In this document: piece by piece, positions 48,668 through 61,583 of the stretch
Position numbering within the stretch: the stretch's first letter is position 1
Layout of the letters: every line of letters begins with the position of its first letter
Assembly: GCF_000306965.1 (NCBI RefSeq)
Contig: NZ_AMWI01000057.1
Location: 1 to 64,000 of the forward strand
Origin: Amphibacillus jilinensis Y1
GTDB taxonomy: Bacteria > Bacillota > Bacilli > Bacillales > Amphibacillaceae
Length of the DNA: 64,000 bases
Reading direction: 5' to 3'
Translations under genes and position numbers: made by a program
Notes under the pieces: model-generated
Told to the model about the DNA's origin: nothing
The model's database searches: none
What the model saw: only the letters and a program-made list of their open reading frames with translations

Positions 48668-49480
48668 TCATTCAAAATAATTTCCTGGCGATACCTCGAT
48701 TTGGCTGTTTTTAACATCAACATTTGAAATTTGAAGTAATGATGTATAATCATTAACAACACGCTCATCTTCTTCATCTTCTGCTTCAGCTAAGACACCA
48801 ATAGCCGCTACATTTGCATCAAATTCCTTAAGCAAATTTTTCATCCCGTCAATCGTGCCACCAGCTTTCATAAAATCATCAATAATACAAACCGTTGACC
48901 CTTGAGCGAGACTTCTTTTGGTCAACACCATCGTTTGAATTTTACGTGAAGAGCCTGAAACGTAATTAATACTGACGGTCGATCCTTCTGTAATCTTCGG
49001 ATCACGACGCACAATAACCACAGGCACATTTAGAAAAGATGCCACCGCGTACGCGATTGGAATGCCTTTTGTTGCTACCGTAACAACCGCATCAATATTT
49101 AGCGGGGCAAAAGCATTGGCAAATAGTCGCCCTATCGTACGCACCGTATCTGGCTCGCCTAGAAGATCACTCATAAATAAATAACCACCCGGCAAAATTC
49201 GATCCGGATCTTCAAGTCGCTTCGCCAGAGCTTTAATAAAATTTATACTTTCCTTTTGTTCATATTGAGGGATATAGCGAACGCCTCCACCCGCTCCAGC
49301 AATCGATTCCAAATACCCTATCCCTTCTTCTTTAAGCATTTGATTCATAATTGTTAAATCTTCACTAATGGATGACTTAGCAGCATCATATTGCTTAGAG
49401 AAAAAAGGTAAAGATATTAATTGCATAGGGTGCTCTAAAATATATCGTGTCATACCGATCAATCGATGACTTCTCTTCAT
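48668..49480 (-). CDS. purR: Purine operon repressor PurR
   Basis: 270 residues. An N-terminal winged helix (RSHRLIGMTRYILEHPMQLI) and a type I phosphoribosyltransferase-like domain whose PRPP motif is VCIIDDFMKAGGTIDGM. PRPP binding relieves repression. AGAGGTGAAAAA precedes the ATG. Confidence 0.96.
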   Translation of the reverse strand: MKRSHRLIGMTRYILEHPMQLISLPFFSKQYDAAKSSISEDLTIMNQMLKEEGIGYLESIAGAGGGVRYIPQYEQKESINFIKALAKRLEDPDRILPGGYLFMSDLLGEPDTVRTIGRLFANAFAPLNIDAVVTVATKGIPIAYAVASFLNVPVVIVRRDPKITEGSTVSINYVSGSSRKIQTMVLTKRSLAQGSTVCIIDDFMKAGGTIDGMKNLLKEFDANVAAIGVLAEAEDEEDERVVNDYTSLLQISNVDVKNSQIEVSPGNYFE

Positions 49481-49549
49481 TTTTTCACCTCTGAAACCGA
49501 ATGTTTTTCACCAAATATACCATTTTATACGGTTTTAATCAAGTCGTTT

Positions 49550-50404
49550 TCAAGTGCCTAACAATCGAACGACAAAAACTTCTTGGCAAAAGCCTCGTAG
49601 ACTATTATAAATACGGTCTGCTCTACTTTCTTGGCGTGTTAGTCCATAGACTGTCGGACCACTACCACTCATTAACACAGCATCTGCACCAGATGATTCC
49701 ATTAACGTTTTAATTTGACCAACTTCCGAGTACTGCTGCAATGTTACACTTTCTAATACGTTACCTAAATGGTCGATCACTTGTTGATAGTTATTCGTCT
49801 GAATAGCTTTAATCATCTGCTCAGTATTAGGATGATCTATATTGCTTAAATCCAGATGTTGATAGACTGAAGGTGTCGACACGCCTATTGTTGGTTTAGC
49901 CAATACCACCCAACAAGCAGGAGGAGCAGGTAGTGTCATAATCTTTTCTCCACGCCCCCGCGCAACGGCTGTCGAATTGTAAACACAAAAAGAAACATCA
50001 GATCCTATTTGAGCACCTAATGTGGCTAGTTCATGTGTTGAAATATTTAAGGACCAAAGGCGGTTAAGACCTCTTAAGGTCGCTGCTGCATCACTACTTC
50101 CTCCTGCTAACCCAGCGGCAACCGGAATCTGTTTATCAATTATTATTTTTATACCCTTTGTTATGTTATAACTTCTTTTTATTAATTCTGCAGCTTGGTA
50201 CGCCAAATTTCTTTCATCATTTGGAACATACTTACTTTCAGATTCAATCACAATTTGATCTGTTTGCATTTCAATAAGTTCAAGGCGATCAGCCAAATCA
50301 ATTGTTGTCATCACCATTTCAACTTCATGGTATTGATCAGGTCGTTTATAAAGTACATCTAAGGTTAAGTTAATTTTGGCTGGCGCTTTTTCAAAAACAC
50401 GCAT
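49550..50404 (-). CDS. ispE: 4-diphosphocytidyl-2-C-methyl-D-erythritol kinase
   Basis: MEP-pathway GHMP kinase of 284 residues. [20 protein letters not shown] opens the protein, the ATP loop is [19 protein letters not shown], and [13 protein letters not shown] is the third GHMP motif. The ATG three codons into the open frame is correctly spaced from GAGG. It would feed isoprenoid units to the DmkB/DmkA quinone route. Confidence 0.95.
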   Translation of the reverse strand: MRVFEKAPAKINLTLDVLYKRPDQYHEVEMVMTTIDLADRLELIEMQTDQIVIESESKYVPNDERNLAYQAAELIKRSYNITKGIKIIIDKQIPVAAGLAGGSSDAAATLRGLNRLWSLNISTHELATLGAQIGSDVSFCVYNSTAVARGRGEKIMTLPAPPACWVVLAKPTIGVSTPSVYQHLDLSNIDHPNTEQMIKAIQTNNYQQVIDHLGNVLESVTLQQYSEVGQIKTLMESSGADAVLMSGSGPTVYGLTRQESRADRIYNSLRGFCQEVFVVRLLGT

Positions 50405-50470
50405 CTTTGTCATCCTCTTCTAGCATTTTCCTTTAACCATTGGTTGTAATCACATCATAACATATTTCCA

Positions 50471-50508
50471 AATAAAAAGACTGCTGATTTTGAAATCAAC
50501 AGTCTTTT
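50471..50508 (-). terminator. Terminator hairpin upstream of ispE
   Basis: AAAAGACTGCTGATTT pairs with AAATCAACAGTCTTTT with one mismatch and a 2-nt loop; T-rich on both sides. No present gene ends just before it on the minus strand. Confidence 0.8.
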
Positions 50509-50738
50509 AGTGAGAAATATGAGGCTGAGACAAAACTCAGCTAAAATAAAACAGCCATCATCCCCACTGGAGTCACTGCCTGCATGTCAATCACGCTGAT
50601 CTCTCTTCCATATTAAAACCTAATTTTAGTTCATAATAAGATGGATACGATTTTGACGGCTTAATACATCAATATTCTGTTAAGAGTAAAATCAAAAGCA
50701 CATAGCGCTAAGAGCTTGAAAGTGGTCAAAACAATCGC

Positions 50739-50766
50739 ACAAAAAAACACCACTATTGTGGTGTTG
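50739..50766 (-). terminator. Terminator after veg
   Basis: An 8-bp stem AACACCAC/GTGGTGTT (50746-50753 with 50758-50765) is followed by seven T on the minus strand. Confidence 0.85.
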
Positions 50767-50810
50767 ATAAAATTGCCTATACCAAGACACAAAGAAAGCA
50801 GCAAATGATA

Positions 50811-51077
50811 TTACTGCTCACCAACCGCTATCTTATTTCTTTCTTCGATGAAGCTTAATTCCACAGTTTCCGTTAAGATGTCTGCGTAGCTATAGGAAAC
50901 ACGCTCAAATGCATTTTCATCTTGATCCAAAGCTACAATGAAGACTGCTGGATAAGTTTCTGCAAGCGTTCCATAACGTTCTACCGTCTTTTTTCTTCCG
51001 CCATTCGCAATAAGCTTCAGACGTTTTCCAATCTGGCCATCTAGGACTCGTTTAATTTCAACTAACGTTTTCGCCAC
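50811..51077 (-). CDS. veg: Veg protein
   Basis: 88 residues, very conserved: [35 protein letters not shown] and [19 protein letters not shown]. It has been linked to biofilm gene control in B. subtilis. The start is the GTG before AKTLVEIKR, with GAGGTGGAG just upstream; the longer frame is not used. Confidence 0.95.
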   Translation of the reverse strand: MAKTLVEIKRVLDGQIGKRLKLIANGGRKKTVERYGTLAETYPAVFIVALDQDENAFERVSYSYADILTETVELSFIEERNKIAVGEQ

Positions 51078-51271
51078 TATACTCCACCTCACTTCATTCA
51101 TTATAGCATGGACCAATAAATTAGTCAATAAAATATTTTATTATAACAGTAATTCATTTTATTTGTCAATAAATTATTTTACCGGGCAGTACCATAATTT
51201 AATCTGATATCTCATGAACTGTTAGTATTATGGCTTTGTTTAGTTTGTTTATACAAATTTGTTACAAAAAT

Positions 51272-51419
51272 TTTATCACAGCTAACCGCCCGTAAAACGC
51301 CCGCCGCAAAAATAGAAAGTAGAACAAACCTATTGAGGCGGAGGCTAACGGACGCTAATATCCTAATCCGGGCAGCTACCCATCAGTGGAAGAACGAAAA
51401 TCCCACTGATTGGGGACGT
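51272..51419 (-). repeat. Two-hairpin intergenic repeat, copy H (full length)
   Basis: Best-preserved copy, reverse-oriented. On the plus strand it reads TTTTATCACAGCTAACCGCC at its start. The second hairpin arms are CCCGCCGCAAAAATAG and TATTGAGGCGGAGGC, and the first hairpin arms are CCATCAGTGGAAG and ATCCCACTGATTGGGG. It fills most of the yabG-veg gap and ends one base before the yabG stop codon. Confidence 0.85.
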
Positions 51420-51420
51420 A

Positions 51421-52293
51421 TTATTTTTCAGTACCCTCATCCTCCAAGTAAGGCATTCCTGTTCGCAAAAAACCTCGAGTCTCAATCCCCCCCAAACCTT
51501 TCTCTCCAGTAAGCGTATTGCGCAATACTTCCGATACCATCACTTTGTCCATAAATGAAGTATAAGCTAGTTTGGCAGTAATATATACAGGATCTAAAGC
51601 ATGGATGTTGATACGGGATGGAGAGCTAGCAAAGTTTGCTCCTGCACGTATAAGCGATTGAAAATAAGATTGACAGGCCCCAGCAAAAATAACAAGTTGA
51701 TCCAAGTTGGATTCAATCCGCCTTGCTTCTCTAACAGCTTCCACAAAATAGCGAGAATGACGATATGCCTTTAAATCATTCTTATCTCCCTTTTTTTCTG
51801 AAAATGCATCGTGTCCGGTAATCACAACGATATCTGGTTGTATTCGTTGAATGAGTCCTGCTATTTCTAATGGCATTTCTGACTCTTCAATATATAAGCC
51901 ATGAACTTGTAACCCTATTCGTTTATATAAATCAATACACTTTTTTAAATAGTGGCGATCGCCATCAAGGTGTAACACACGAGCTGGTAATTGAAAAAAA
52001 TCAGCGTGATCTATATAGCCTTCTGTGCTTTCATACGTTCGCTTTTCTTTCATCAGCTGATAATCTTGTTTAAATAGACGAAAAGAATAATCAAGCTGTT
52101 CTTTTTCCTGTTTTTCATGTGTCAATATATCTCGTTCACTCGCTTTAACCAAATCGTTAATTGGCGCATCCGCTTCTAGACGCAAGTCTTCACCGTGTAG
52201 TATTGCCACCTGCTCTTTTAATGCAGAAATGCGAAATAAAATATCATGTTGATGGGACGTTCTTGTCACAAGGTCACCAACAATAAACGTCAT
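51421..52293 (-). CDS. yabG: Sporulation-specific protease YabG
   Basis: 290 residues. The N-terminal FIVGDLVTRTSHQHDILFRI and the central VVITGHDAFSEKKGD, then IFAGACQSYFQSLIRAGANF with a conserved Cys, mark YabG. It processes coat proteins under sigma-K. The ATG after GGGGGAAAAGAAC is used. It sits between ksgA and veg, as in B. subtilis. Confidence 0.93.
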   Translation of the reverse strand: MTFIVGDLVTRTSHQHDILFRISALKEQVAILHGEDLRLEADAPINDLVKASERDILTHEKQEKEQLDYSFRLFKQDYQLMKEKRTYESTEGYIDHADFFQLPARVLHLDGDRHYLKKCIDLYKRIGLQVHGLYIEESEMPLEIAGLIQRIQPDIVVITGHDAFSEKKGDKNDLKAYRHSRYFVEAVREARRIESNLDQLVIFAGACQSYFQSLIRAGANFASSPSRINIHALDPVYITAKLAYTSFMDKVMVSEVLRNTLTGEKGLGGIETRGFLRTGMPYLEDEGTEK

Positions 52294-52347
52294 GTTCTTT
52301 TCCCCCTTCCACCTTAACAATAGCCTATGTGAAAGGTTAAATAGGTG

Positions 52348-52378
52348 TGAAAAAAGCTCCGATATCGATATCGGAGCT
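52348..52378 (-). terminator. Terminator after the rnmV-ksgA operon
   Basis: A perfect 24-bp palindrome (52355-52378) starting AGCTCCGATATC and ending GATATCGGAGCT, followed by six T on the minus strand. It lies about 190 nt beyond the ksgA stop, on the far side of repeat copy I. Confidence 0.88.
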
Positions 52379-52428
52379 AGTACTGATATATTATAATTAT
52401 CGAAGGCTTGACCTCATTAAACCGCCAA

Positions 52429-54003
<1,575 letters not shown>

Positions 54004-54091
54004 CCATCTAACCTCCGTTAACTTGATAACCTATTCATTATAGTATAAGTCGGCTTTGAACTAAAGTGCAAGCACCGTTAAATGCTGGTGC

Positions 54092-54156
54092 TAATAAAAC
54101 GACCCTCAGTCAGTAGGCAGTGAATCAGGAGATCAGCACCCGTTATCCGTTATAAA
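54092..54156 (+). repeat. Two-hairpin intergenic repeat, copy J (short)
   Basis: Contains AATAAAACGACCCTCAGTCA, GTAGGCAGTGAATCAGGAGA and the tail CCCGTTATCCGTTATAAAA. Most of both hairpins is deleted. It abuts the yabE terminator. Confidence 0.6.
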
Positions 54157-54190
54157 AAAGCCTGTTAATGCGCATGCATCAACAGGCTTA
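54153..54190 (-). terminator. Terminator after yabE
   Basis: AAGCCTGTT/AACAGGCTT arms (54158-54166 with 54181-54189) have extra pairing in the loop (ATGCATGCGCAT) and six T on the minus strand. Confidence 0.9.
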
Positions 54191-54194
54191 ACTA

Positions 54195-55406
54195 TTAATC
54201 TACAATTTCCACTTGAACCGTGCGTCTTCCGAAGCGCCGCGCTTCTTCACTTGAAGACATATGCAAATCGATTTTATTACCATTTATTGCACCACCAGTA
54301 TCTCTTGCTACAGCATACCCATAGCCTTCAATATATAGCTTAGTACCTAATGGAATAACACTTGGATCAACAGCTACAACACCTTGAGGATTAGCTTTCA
54401 AGTTATAACCAGTGGATGTTAACCCACGACCATCACATGAACCGCAATTCCAATTATAGGCGGTTGCTTCCATCGTCATTGTATTGGAGCTTGGTGCACT
54501 ACTACTCTGCTCAGACGCATTATCGTTGCGTGAAACAGGCTCTTGAACAACCTTTGTTCCCACTGCAATAATACGTTGCTCACTTTCTTGCTTTACTTCT
54601 TCATTAACAAGCTCACGTTCCACTTCTTCACCATTCTCAATCGTTACACGATATTCTTTTTCGACAAGGCCTTCCGCACCAGACTCAACCACTTCCTCTG
54701 TTCCTTTTTTAAGGGAATCGTCATCGCGTCGAACTGTAGCGTAGTCGATTGTTTCTTCTACCACATCCGTTACTTCTTCAACACGAGTAATACGAACTTT
54801 CATATCTTCAGTTATGGTGTCATCTTCCTCAGGTTCTAATCGATCTAGTTCATCTAATTCAATTGATTCTGATTCCAATAGTTCAGAAACGGTCTCTTCT
54901 GTGGTCCAAACCTTCTCTTCTTCATTTGCATCCTTAATGATCACTTGAACAGCTTGATCCAAGACAATCGTTAAATCGGCCTCAATCAAATCAGAAGCAT
55001 CAACATTTAACTGGTCATGTTCTCCTACTTCTACCCCAATATTGTCAAGAAAATCGGCTACTGTTTTTTCTGTTGTATAATACATGGTGCTTTCTCCGTC
55101 GATCACTAGGGTCAAAGCTTGTGCTTCTTTATAAACAATTTGCATCTCTGATTCTATTGCTGCATCTAAACTATGTGATAATTCATCATGCTCGCTTATC
55201 TCTATATCTAACTCTTCTAACAGATCTTCAACTGTTTGTGCGCGTGTTTCAATGGTTTCTGTTTCATCATTGTAGGTAAATTGAATTTCCGCCTTTGTCA
55301 CTTCTAAAGCAACAAATCCTGTTACAAGAATAAGTGTGATTACAGTAATAATAGGTATAATGACTTTGTTTCTTAATACTGGCAATAGCTTTGTTTTTAA
55401 ATCCAT
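54195..55406 (-). CDS. yabE: Cell-wall protein with DUF348, G5 and 3D domains (YabE-like)
   Basis: 403 residues. An N-terminal anchor helix (about 14-33) is followed by three DUF348 (ubiquitin-like) repeats (TRAQTVEDLLEELDI; TEKTVADFLDNIGVEVG; TEETVSELLESESIEL), a G5 domain (about 215-295) and a C-terminal 3D domain. The 3D domain has MEATAYNWNCGSCDGRG, and the Asp residues in ARDTGGAINGNKIDLHM suggest lytic transglycosylase activity. The build resembles resuscitation-promoting factors. Confidence 0.93.
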   Translation of the reverse strand: MDLKTKLLPVLRNKVIIPIITVITLILVTGFVALEVTKAEIQFTYNDETETIETRAQTVEDLLEELDIEISEHDELSHSLDAAIESEMQIVYKEAQALTLVIDGESTMYYTTEKTVADFLDNIGVEVGEHDQLNVDASDLIEADLTIVLDQAVQVIIKDANEEEKVWTTEETVSELLESESIELDELDRLEPEEDDTITEDMKVRITRVEEVTDVVEETIDYATVRRDDDSLKKGTEEVVESGAEGLVEKEYRVTIENGEEVERELVNEEVKQESEQRIIAVGTKVVQEPVSRNDNASEQSSSAPSSNTMTMEATAYNWNCGSCDGRGLTSTGYNLKANPQGVVAVDPSVIPLGTKLYIEGYGYAVARDTGGAINGNKIDLHMSSSEEARRFGRRTVQVEIVD

Positions 55407-55608
55407 GCTTATTTGCCTCCTTTTTGTAGCGCGAGTGTATTATATAAACTTACAAAAAGGATGTCAAACAAGGTTTTTCACAATATTACAAAGATAAACC
55501 GCTATATATCAAGGGTTTTAAGCGTTCAACTCCAACTTATTTCACATTCATTAAAAAAAGGTTACACAGTAGGTCTTTCGTTACATTGCCGTAATATATC
55601 CTAATTTC

Positions 55609-56385
55609 TTACTTCACTTCATCCAAACCAAAAAGGCGATGAGCATTCGCTGTTGTCGCCCTCCCTACCTCATCTCTTGTCATCCCTCTTAGCTCCGCAA
55701 TATGATCGGCTACTAAAGTTACATAAGCGGGTTCATTACGCTTACCTCGGTTAGGATGGGGCGCCAAAAATGGACAATCTGTTTCTATCAGTAGTCGATC
55801 AATCGGCACAATCTTTGCTACTTCTTTTGGCAGTTTTGCATTTTTAAACGTCACCGGACCACCTAGAGAAATATAAAAATTCATCTCTAAGCAAGCCTGG
55901 ACATATTCAGGACCATCATTATAGCAATGCATAATCCCACCTGTTGTCTCGGCTTGCTCTTCTTGTAGAATGGAAACAATGTCTTCCGTTGCCTCTCGGT
56001 TATGAATGATAATAGGTAAATCTACTTTCTTAGCTAATTGTATTTGCTGTCGAAAAACGTCTTGTTGCACGTGTTTCGGTGATTTATCCCAATAATAATC
56101 AAGACCCATCTCTCCTAAAGCTACGACTTTCGGATGTGAAGCAAGTTTTTCTAGCCATTGTAGCTCCTCACCTGTAAAATCAACAGCATCGACAGGGTGC
56201 CAACCCACTGCTGCATAAATAAAATCATATTGTTCAGCTAGCTGTATTGCTTTCGGTATCGTATCGTGATCAAATCCAACGACGACCATCTCTGTTACCC
56301 CTGCTTCTACAGCACGTTGAATAACAGCTTCTCTATCTTCATTAAAATGATCGACATTTAAATGTACATGAGTATCGAATAACAT
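55609..56385 (-). CDS. tatD: TatD-family metal-dependent DNase
   Basis: 258 residues of an amidohydrolase-like fold. Metal ligands are seen in LFDTHVHLNVDHF, GEMGLDYYWD, IIHNREATEDI, GIMHCYNDGP and IETDCPFLAPHPNRGK. The ATG after GGAGG at 7 nt is used. It lies downstream of metS, separated by a terminator. Confidence 0.95.
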   Translation of the reverse strand: MLFDTHVHLNVDHFNEDREAVIQRAVEAGVTEMVVVGFDHDTIPKAIQLAEQYDFIYAAVGWHPVDAVDFTGEELQWLEKLASHPKVVALGEMGLDYYWDKSPKHVQQDVFRQQIQLAKKVDLPIIIHNREATEDIVSILQEEQAETTGGIMHCYNDGPEYVQACLEMNFYISLGGPVTFKNAKLPKEVAKIVPIDRLLIETDCPFLAPHPNRGKRNEPAYVTLVADHIAELRGMTRDEVGRATTANAHRLFGLDEVK

Positions 56386-56504
56386 CAATAAACCTCCTAA
56401 TTGATAATAATGACAATTCTTTTCAAATGAATTAAGCTGCCTTGCTTACAGATATCTCAATAGACCGCCCTCAAAAAACTCGATGGAAAGAAGAGAATAC
56501 TAAG

Positions 56505-56562
56505 ATAGGAAAATCCGAACAATTAACCTCTGATTACACACCGCTTCAGATTGTTCGGATTC
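56505..56562 (-). terminator. Terminator between metS and tatD
   Basis: A perfect 12-bp stem, AATCCGAACAAT with ATTGTTCGGATT (56512-56523 with 56550-56561), has a 26-nt loop and a T-rich exit TTTTCCTATC on the minus strand. Confidence 0.8.
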
Positions 56563-56595
56563 TCTCTTTCCTATTTGGTTAAGTCCAATCTCGTG

Positions 56596-56640
56596 TTCAT
56601 CACAGATAACAGTCCGTAAACACCCACCTCAAAATAGGGG
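56596..56640 (-). repeat. Two-hairpin intergenic repeat, copy K (3' part only)
   Basis: The plus strand reads GTTCATCACAGATAACAGTC, then CGTAAACACCCACCTCAAAA: the tail and one arm of the second hairpin, in reverse orientation. The rest is absent. It lies 4 nt beyond the metS stop. A weak second trace (56455-56485, GATATCTCAATAGACCGCCC) may be another piece. Confidence 0.65.
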
Positions 56641-56644
56641 CGCT

Positions 56645-58903
<2,259 letters not shown>

Positions 58904-58962
58904 TTGACACTTATAGAAATTACTGGTATATTCAAAATAGGTATTGTCGAAATATGCCGAAA
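58904..58962 (+). promoter_or_regulatory. abrB promoter with tandem Spo0A boxes
   Basis: TTGACA (58904-58909), 17 bp, TATATT (58927-58932). Downstream lie TTGTCGAA (58944-58951) and TGCCGAAA (58955-58962), a tandem pair 11 bp apart. In B. subtilis, Spo0A-P represses abrB through tandem boxes in the same downstream position. Confidence 0.85.
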
Positions 58963-58985
58963 TTATAATAAAGGGGAGATTTTTA

Positions 58986-59264
58986 ATGAAATCTACAGGT
59001 ATTGTACGTAAAGTTGATGAATTAGGACGTGTCGTTATTCCAATCGAATTACGACGTACGTTAGGTATCGCAGAAAAAGATGCTTTGGAGATTTATGTCG
59101 ATGACGAGCGTATCATCTTGCAAAAGTATAAACCAAGCATGACTTGCCAAGTGACTGGTGAAATTTCTGATGATAACCTATCGCTTGCTGACGGCAAACT
59201 CGTATTAAGCCCTGAGGGAGCTAAGGCATTAGTTGAAGAGATCAACAAAAATCTTAACAAATAG
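58986..59264 (+). CDS. abrB: Transition-state regulator AbrB
   Basis: 92 residues: MKSTGIVRKVDELGRVVIPI and ELRRTLGIAEKDALEIYVDD form the swapped-hairpin DNA-binding domain, followed by the multimerisation domain. AAAGGGGAG lies before the ATG; 14 upstream codons in the frame overlap the promoter's Spo0A boxes and are excluded. It is opposite to metS, as in B. subtilis. Confidence 0.96.
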   Translation: MKSTGIVRKVDELGRVVIPIELRRTLGIAEKDALEIYVDDERIILQKYKPSMTCQVTGEISDDNLSLADGKLVLSPEGAKALVEEINKNLNK

Positions 59265-59269
59265 TAAAT

Positions 59270-59301
59270 AAAAAGAGGCGTTAATTACAACGCCTCTTTT
59301 T
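59270..59301. terminator. Bidirectional terminator between abrB and rsmI
   Basis: A perfect 13-bp stem AAAAAGAGGCGTT/AACGCCTCTTTTT (59270-59282 with 59289-59301) with a 6-nt loop and T on both exits. Confidence 0.93.
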
Positions 59302-59386
59302 ATTATATCAAAAAATGCCAAATTATGTTGAAAAACGACGTTTTTTGCTATGAATAAATTCGAATAGGATAAATCTGAGTTAAATA

Positions 59387-60259
59387 TTATTCGACATGAT
59401 AACTTTGATAAACATCTCGCTTGGCCAATCCACGATCTTTTGCCACCTGCTTTATTGCCATTTTACTCGGTAACTGGTCTGCATTCATATAATGTTCCAC
59501 ATGTTGGTTAATCGTCAAATCATCCCACCAATTACTTTCTTCATCATCTAGATTTTTTCTCCCCTCAATAATGATACAAAATTCACCTTTTAGGGTTCCA
59601 TGCTCAACCCATTCAAGCAATTGATCAACCGTACCTCTCACATATTCTTCAAAACGTTTTGTTAATTCACGCGCAATCGCTATTCGTCGATTCCCTAAAT
59701 AACGTTGAATATCTTGTAGTGTTGCCGTTAAGCGATGCGGGGATTCATAAAGAATGATCGTGCTTTGTTGTTGACCTATAGTTAGGAAAGCTTCGTTACG
59801 TTCTTTTTTTTTCCTTGGTAAAAAGCCATAAAAATAAAAATGATCTGTGCGAAGGCCAGACCCTACGAGTGCACACAATGCCGCATTCGCTCCAGGTAAT
59901 ACAACAACGGGAATGTCTTGCTCAATAGCTGCTTGAACGAGCGGGGTGCCAGGGTCAGATATAGCTGGCATGCCTGCATCACTTACAAGTGCAATTGATT
60001 TACCTTTACTTAAGCTGGTAACCAATGTATCTATCTTTGTTAATTGACTATGCTCGTGGTAGCTAACAAGTGGACAGTGAATATCAAAGTGTGTAAGTAG
60101 CTTCTTGGTGTGCCGTGTATCCTCTGCTGCAATTAAATCTACTTTTTTTAATGTATTCAATGCACGGAGGGTTATATCCTCCAAGTTCCCAATTGGTGTC
60201 GGTACTACATATAAAACACCTTCAGTATGTTCAGTCTGATAACTCTTCTGCTCCTGCAA
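59387..60259 (-). CDS. rsmI: 16S rRNA cytidine-1402 2'-O-methyltransferase RsmI
   Basis: About 290 residues of the tetrapyrrole-methylase fold: LYVVPTPIGNLEDITLRAL, LIAAEDTRHTKKLL, SDAGMPAISDPG and VLPGANAALCALVGSG. The start is uncertain. A TTG here is well spaced from AGAGGGTGA, while a GTG three codons earlier lies on that site. It overlaps yazA. Confidence 0.94.
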   Translation of the reverse strand: MQEQKSYQTEHTEGVLYVVPTPIGNLEDITLRALNTLKKVDLIAAEDTRHTKKLLTHFDIHCPLVSYHEHSQLTKIDTLVTSLSKGKSIALVSDAGMPAISDPGTPLVQAAIEQDIPVVVLPGANAALCALVGSGLRTDHFYFYGFLPRKKKERNEAFLTIGQQQSTIILYESPHRLTATLQDIQRYLGNRRIAIARELTKRFEEYVRGTVDQLLEWVEHGTLKGEFCIIIEGRKNLDDEESNWWDDLTINQHVEHYMNADQLPSKMAIKQVAKDRGLAKRDVYQSYHVE

Positions 60260-60524
60260 TACACTCACCCTCTTTTTTCATCTGTATAAGTTGTTCTTTT
60301 TCAGCCCTAGATAGTTGCTTTATACGATATTCCATTTGCATTGCTAATGTTTTGCTTTCGAACTGCTCTTGATAGCATAGGCGAAAAGGAGATCTTCCCC
60401 TTGTATATTTCGCACCTTTTCCTTGCTCATGCATACGTAATCGTCTAGATAAATTATTTGTATAGCCGGTGTAGAGAGAACCATCTTTACACTCCAGTAT
60501 GTAAACAACATGTTCAATAGACAA
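60231..60524 (-). CDS. yazA: GIY-YIG domain endonuclease-like protein (YazA)
   Basis: 97 residues. HVVYILECKDGSLYTGYTNN carries the GIY-YIG-type pair (VYI and YTG), and RLRMHEQGKGAKYTRGRSPF follows. The small UPF0213-type nuclease domain stands alone. The start seems to be TTG with GGAG about 10 nt upstream. It overlaps both yabB and rsmI, implying one operon. Confidence 0.9.
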   Translation of the reverse strand: MSIEHVVYILECKDGSLYTGYTNNLSRRLRMHEQGKGAKYTRGRSPFRLCYQEQFESKTLAMQMEYRIKQLSRAEKEQLIQMKKEGECIAGAEELSD

Positions 60525-61251
60525 GTGTACTCAACTCCTCTGTATAACTACCGTCTTCATTAAAAACATAAAGAGGCGGTAGCAGTTTCAAGTCTGCCTT
60601 TCCATCTCGAGTCGCCTCAATCAATAAGATATTAGCTTCTTTTCCTTTTTTAGGATAAACAAATCTTATTTTTTTGGGTTCAAGTTTATAGTGGCGCATC
60701 AATGTTAATATATCCACCAACCTTCCCGGACGATGAACCATCGCTACCTTTCCACCTGATTTCACTAATTGACTGCATACCTTAATCACTTGTTCTAAAG
60801 TGGTTAAGATCTCATGACGCGCGATGGTTAAATAGTCATTTTTATTGAGATGGTCTTGATGTTTTGTTTGAAAGTATGGGGGATTAACCGTGACTAAATC
60901 AAATTTATCGTTTCCAAATCGAGCGGGCATATGTTTTAAATCATCGTGGATCATTTTAATTTGTTCTTGCTTCTGATTATGGTGTATACTCCTCATCGCC
61001 ATATCAAACAAACGCGCTTGAATCTCTACCCCAGTAATCGGAGCCGTAGTAGATTTACTCATTAGTAACGGAAGCACCCCATTACCACTACAAAGGTCAA
61101 TGATTTTACCTTTTTTAAGTGGAACTGAAGCAAAATCAGCTAATAAAACAGCATCAATTGAGTAAGAAAAGACAGTTGGACTCTGAATAATTTGCATTGA
61201 TTTATCTGTAAAAAGAAAGTCTAACCTTTCATCCTCATATAATTTTACCAT
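60514..61251 (-). CDS. yabB: tRNA1(Val) adenine-N6-methyltransferase family (YabB, TrmN6-like)
   Basis: 245 residues. The SAM pocket is IIDLCSGNGVLPLLMS and the amino-methylase motif NPPYF is in LVTVNPPYFQTKH. GGAGGATAAC precedes the ATG used. The position before yazA-rsmI matches B. subtilis. The tRNA substrate is a family-level inference. Confidence 0.9.
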   Translation of the reverse strand: MVKLYEDERLDFLFTDKSMQIIQSPTVFSYSIDAVLLADFASVPLKKGKIIDLCSGNGVLPLLMSKSTTAPITGVEIQARLFDMAMRSIHHNQKQEQIKMIHDDLKHMPARFGNDKFDLVTVNPPYFQTKHQDHLNKNDYLTIARHEILTTLEQVIKVCSQLVKSGGKVAMVHRPGRLVDILTLMRHYKLEPKKIRFVYPKKGKEANILLIEATRDGKADLKLLPPLYVFNEDGSYTEELSTLVY

Positions 61252-61423
61252 GTTATCCTCCAAAATGACTTTGCTTTACCGAAATTACAATAACCGGATC
61301 ATCTTTACACTAAGATGATCATTAGTCGGTGTATGTAAGCATTGTTTTCTTTACTATATGATTGGCTTAAGTGTAAGCTATCTCATTGTATCATATGCTT
61401 TTAGCCTCGCGATAGTTGCGTTT
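61252..61423. other. Promoter-side gap upstream of yabB
   Basis: No gene seen. In B. subtilis yabA/ricT lie on this side; none is present. The stretch leads into repeat copy L. Confidence 0.45.
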
Positions 61424-61577
61424 ATCGATAAAACAAACTTTCCATTAGTGGGCGTATTCGTGCTTCTCCGACTGATTAGTAGCTGGATCAGGACATTAAC
61501 GTTCATTAGCTCCCACCTATATAAAGTTGCTCTGCGTTCTATTTTGAGGTGTGTTTTACGGAGGGTTATCTGTGATC
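61424..61577 (+). repeat. Two-hairpin intergenic repeat, copy L (full length)
   Basis: Starts CGATAAAACAAACTTTCCAT and has TTAGTGGGCGTATTCG with TTCTCCGACTGATTAG, the linker GGATCAGGACATTAACG, a second hairpin with TATTTTGAGGTGTGTTTTAC, and the tail GGAGGGTTATCTGTGATCAA. Confidence 0.8.
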
Positions 61578-61583
61578 AACATT

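Larger units (their letters stand above)
50405..50810. other. Gene-free stretch between ispE and veg; expected sspF not found
   Basis: In B. subtilis sspF lies here. No frame resembling its GRRRGIMSDEFK-type start was found on either strand. The stretch holds two terminator-type hairpins (50475-50508 and 50741-50765). Between them is about 230 nt with no recognisable product. Confidence 0.6.

Noticed and set aside
50530-50690. Short minus-strand frame containing YYELKLGFNMEERSA as a degraded sspF
   Set aside because: It lacks the GRRRG and EFKYELAKDLG features of SspF and has no start with a ribosome site.
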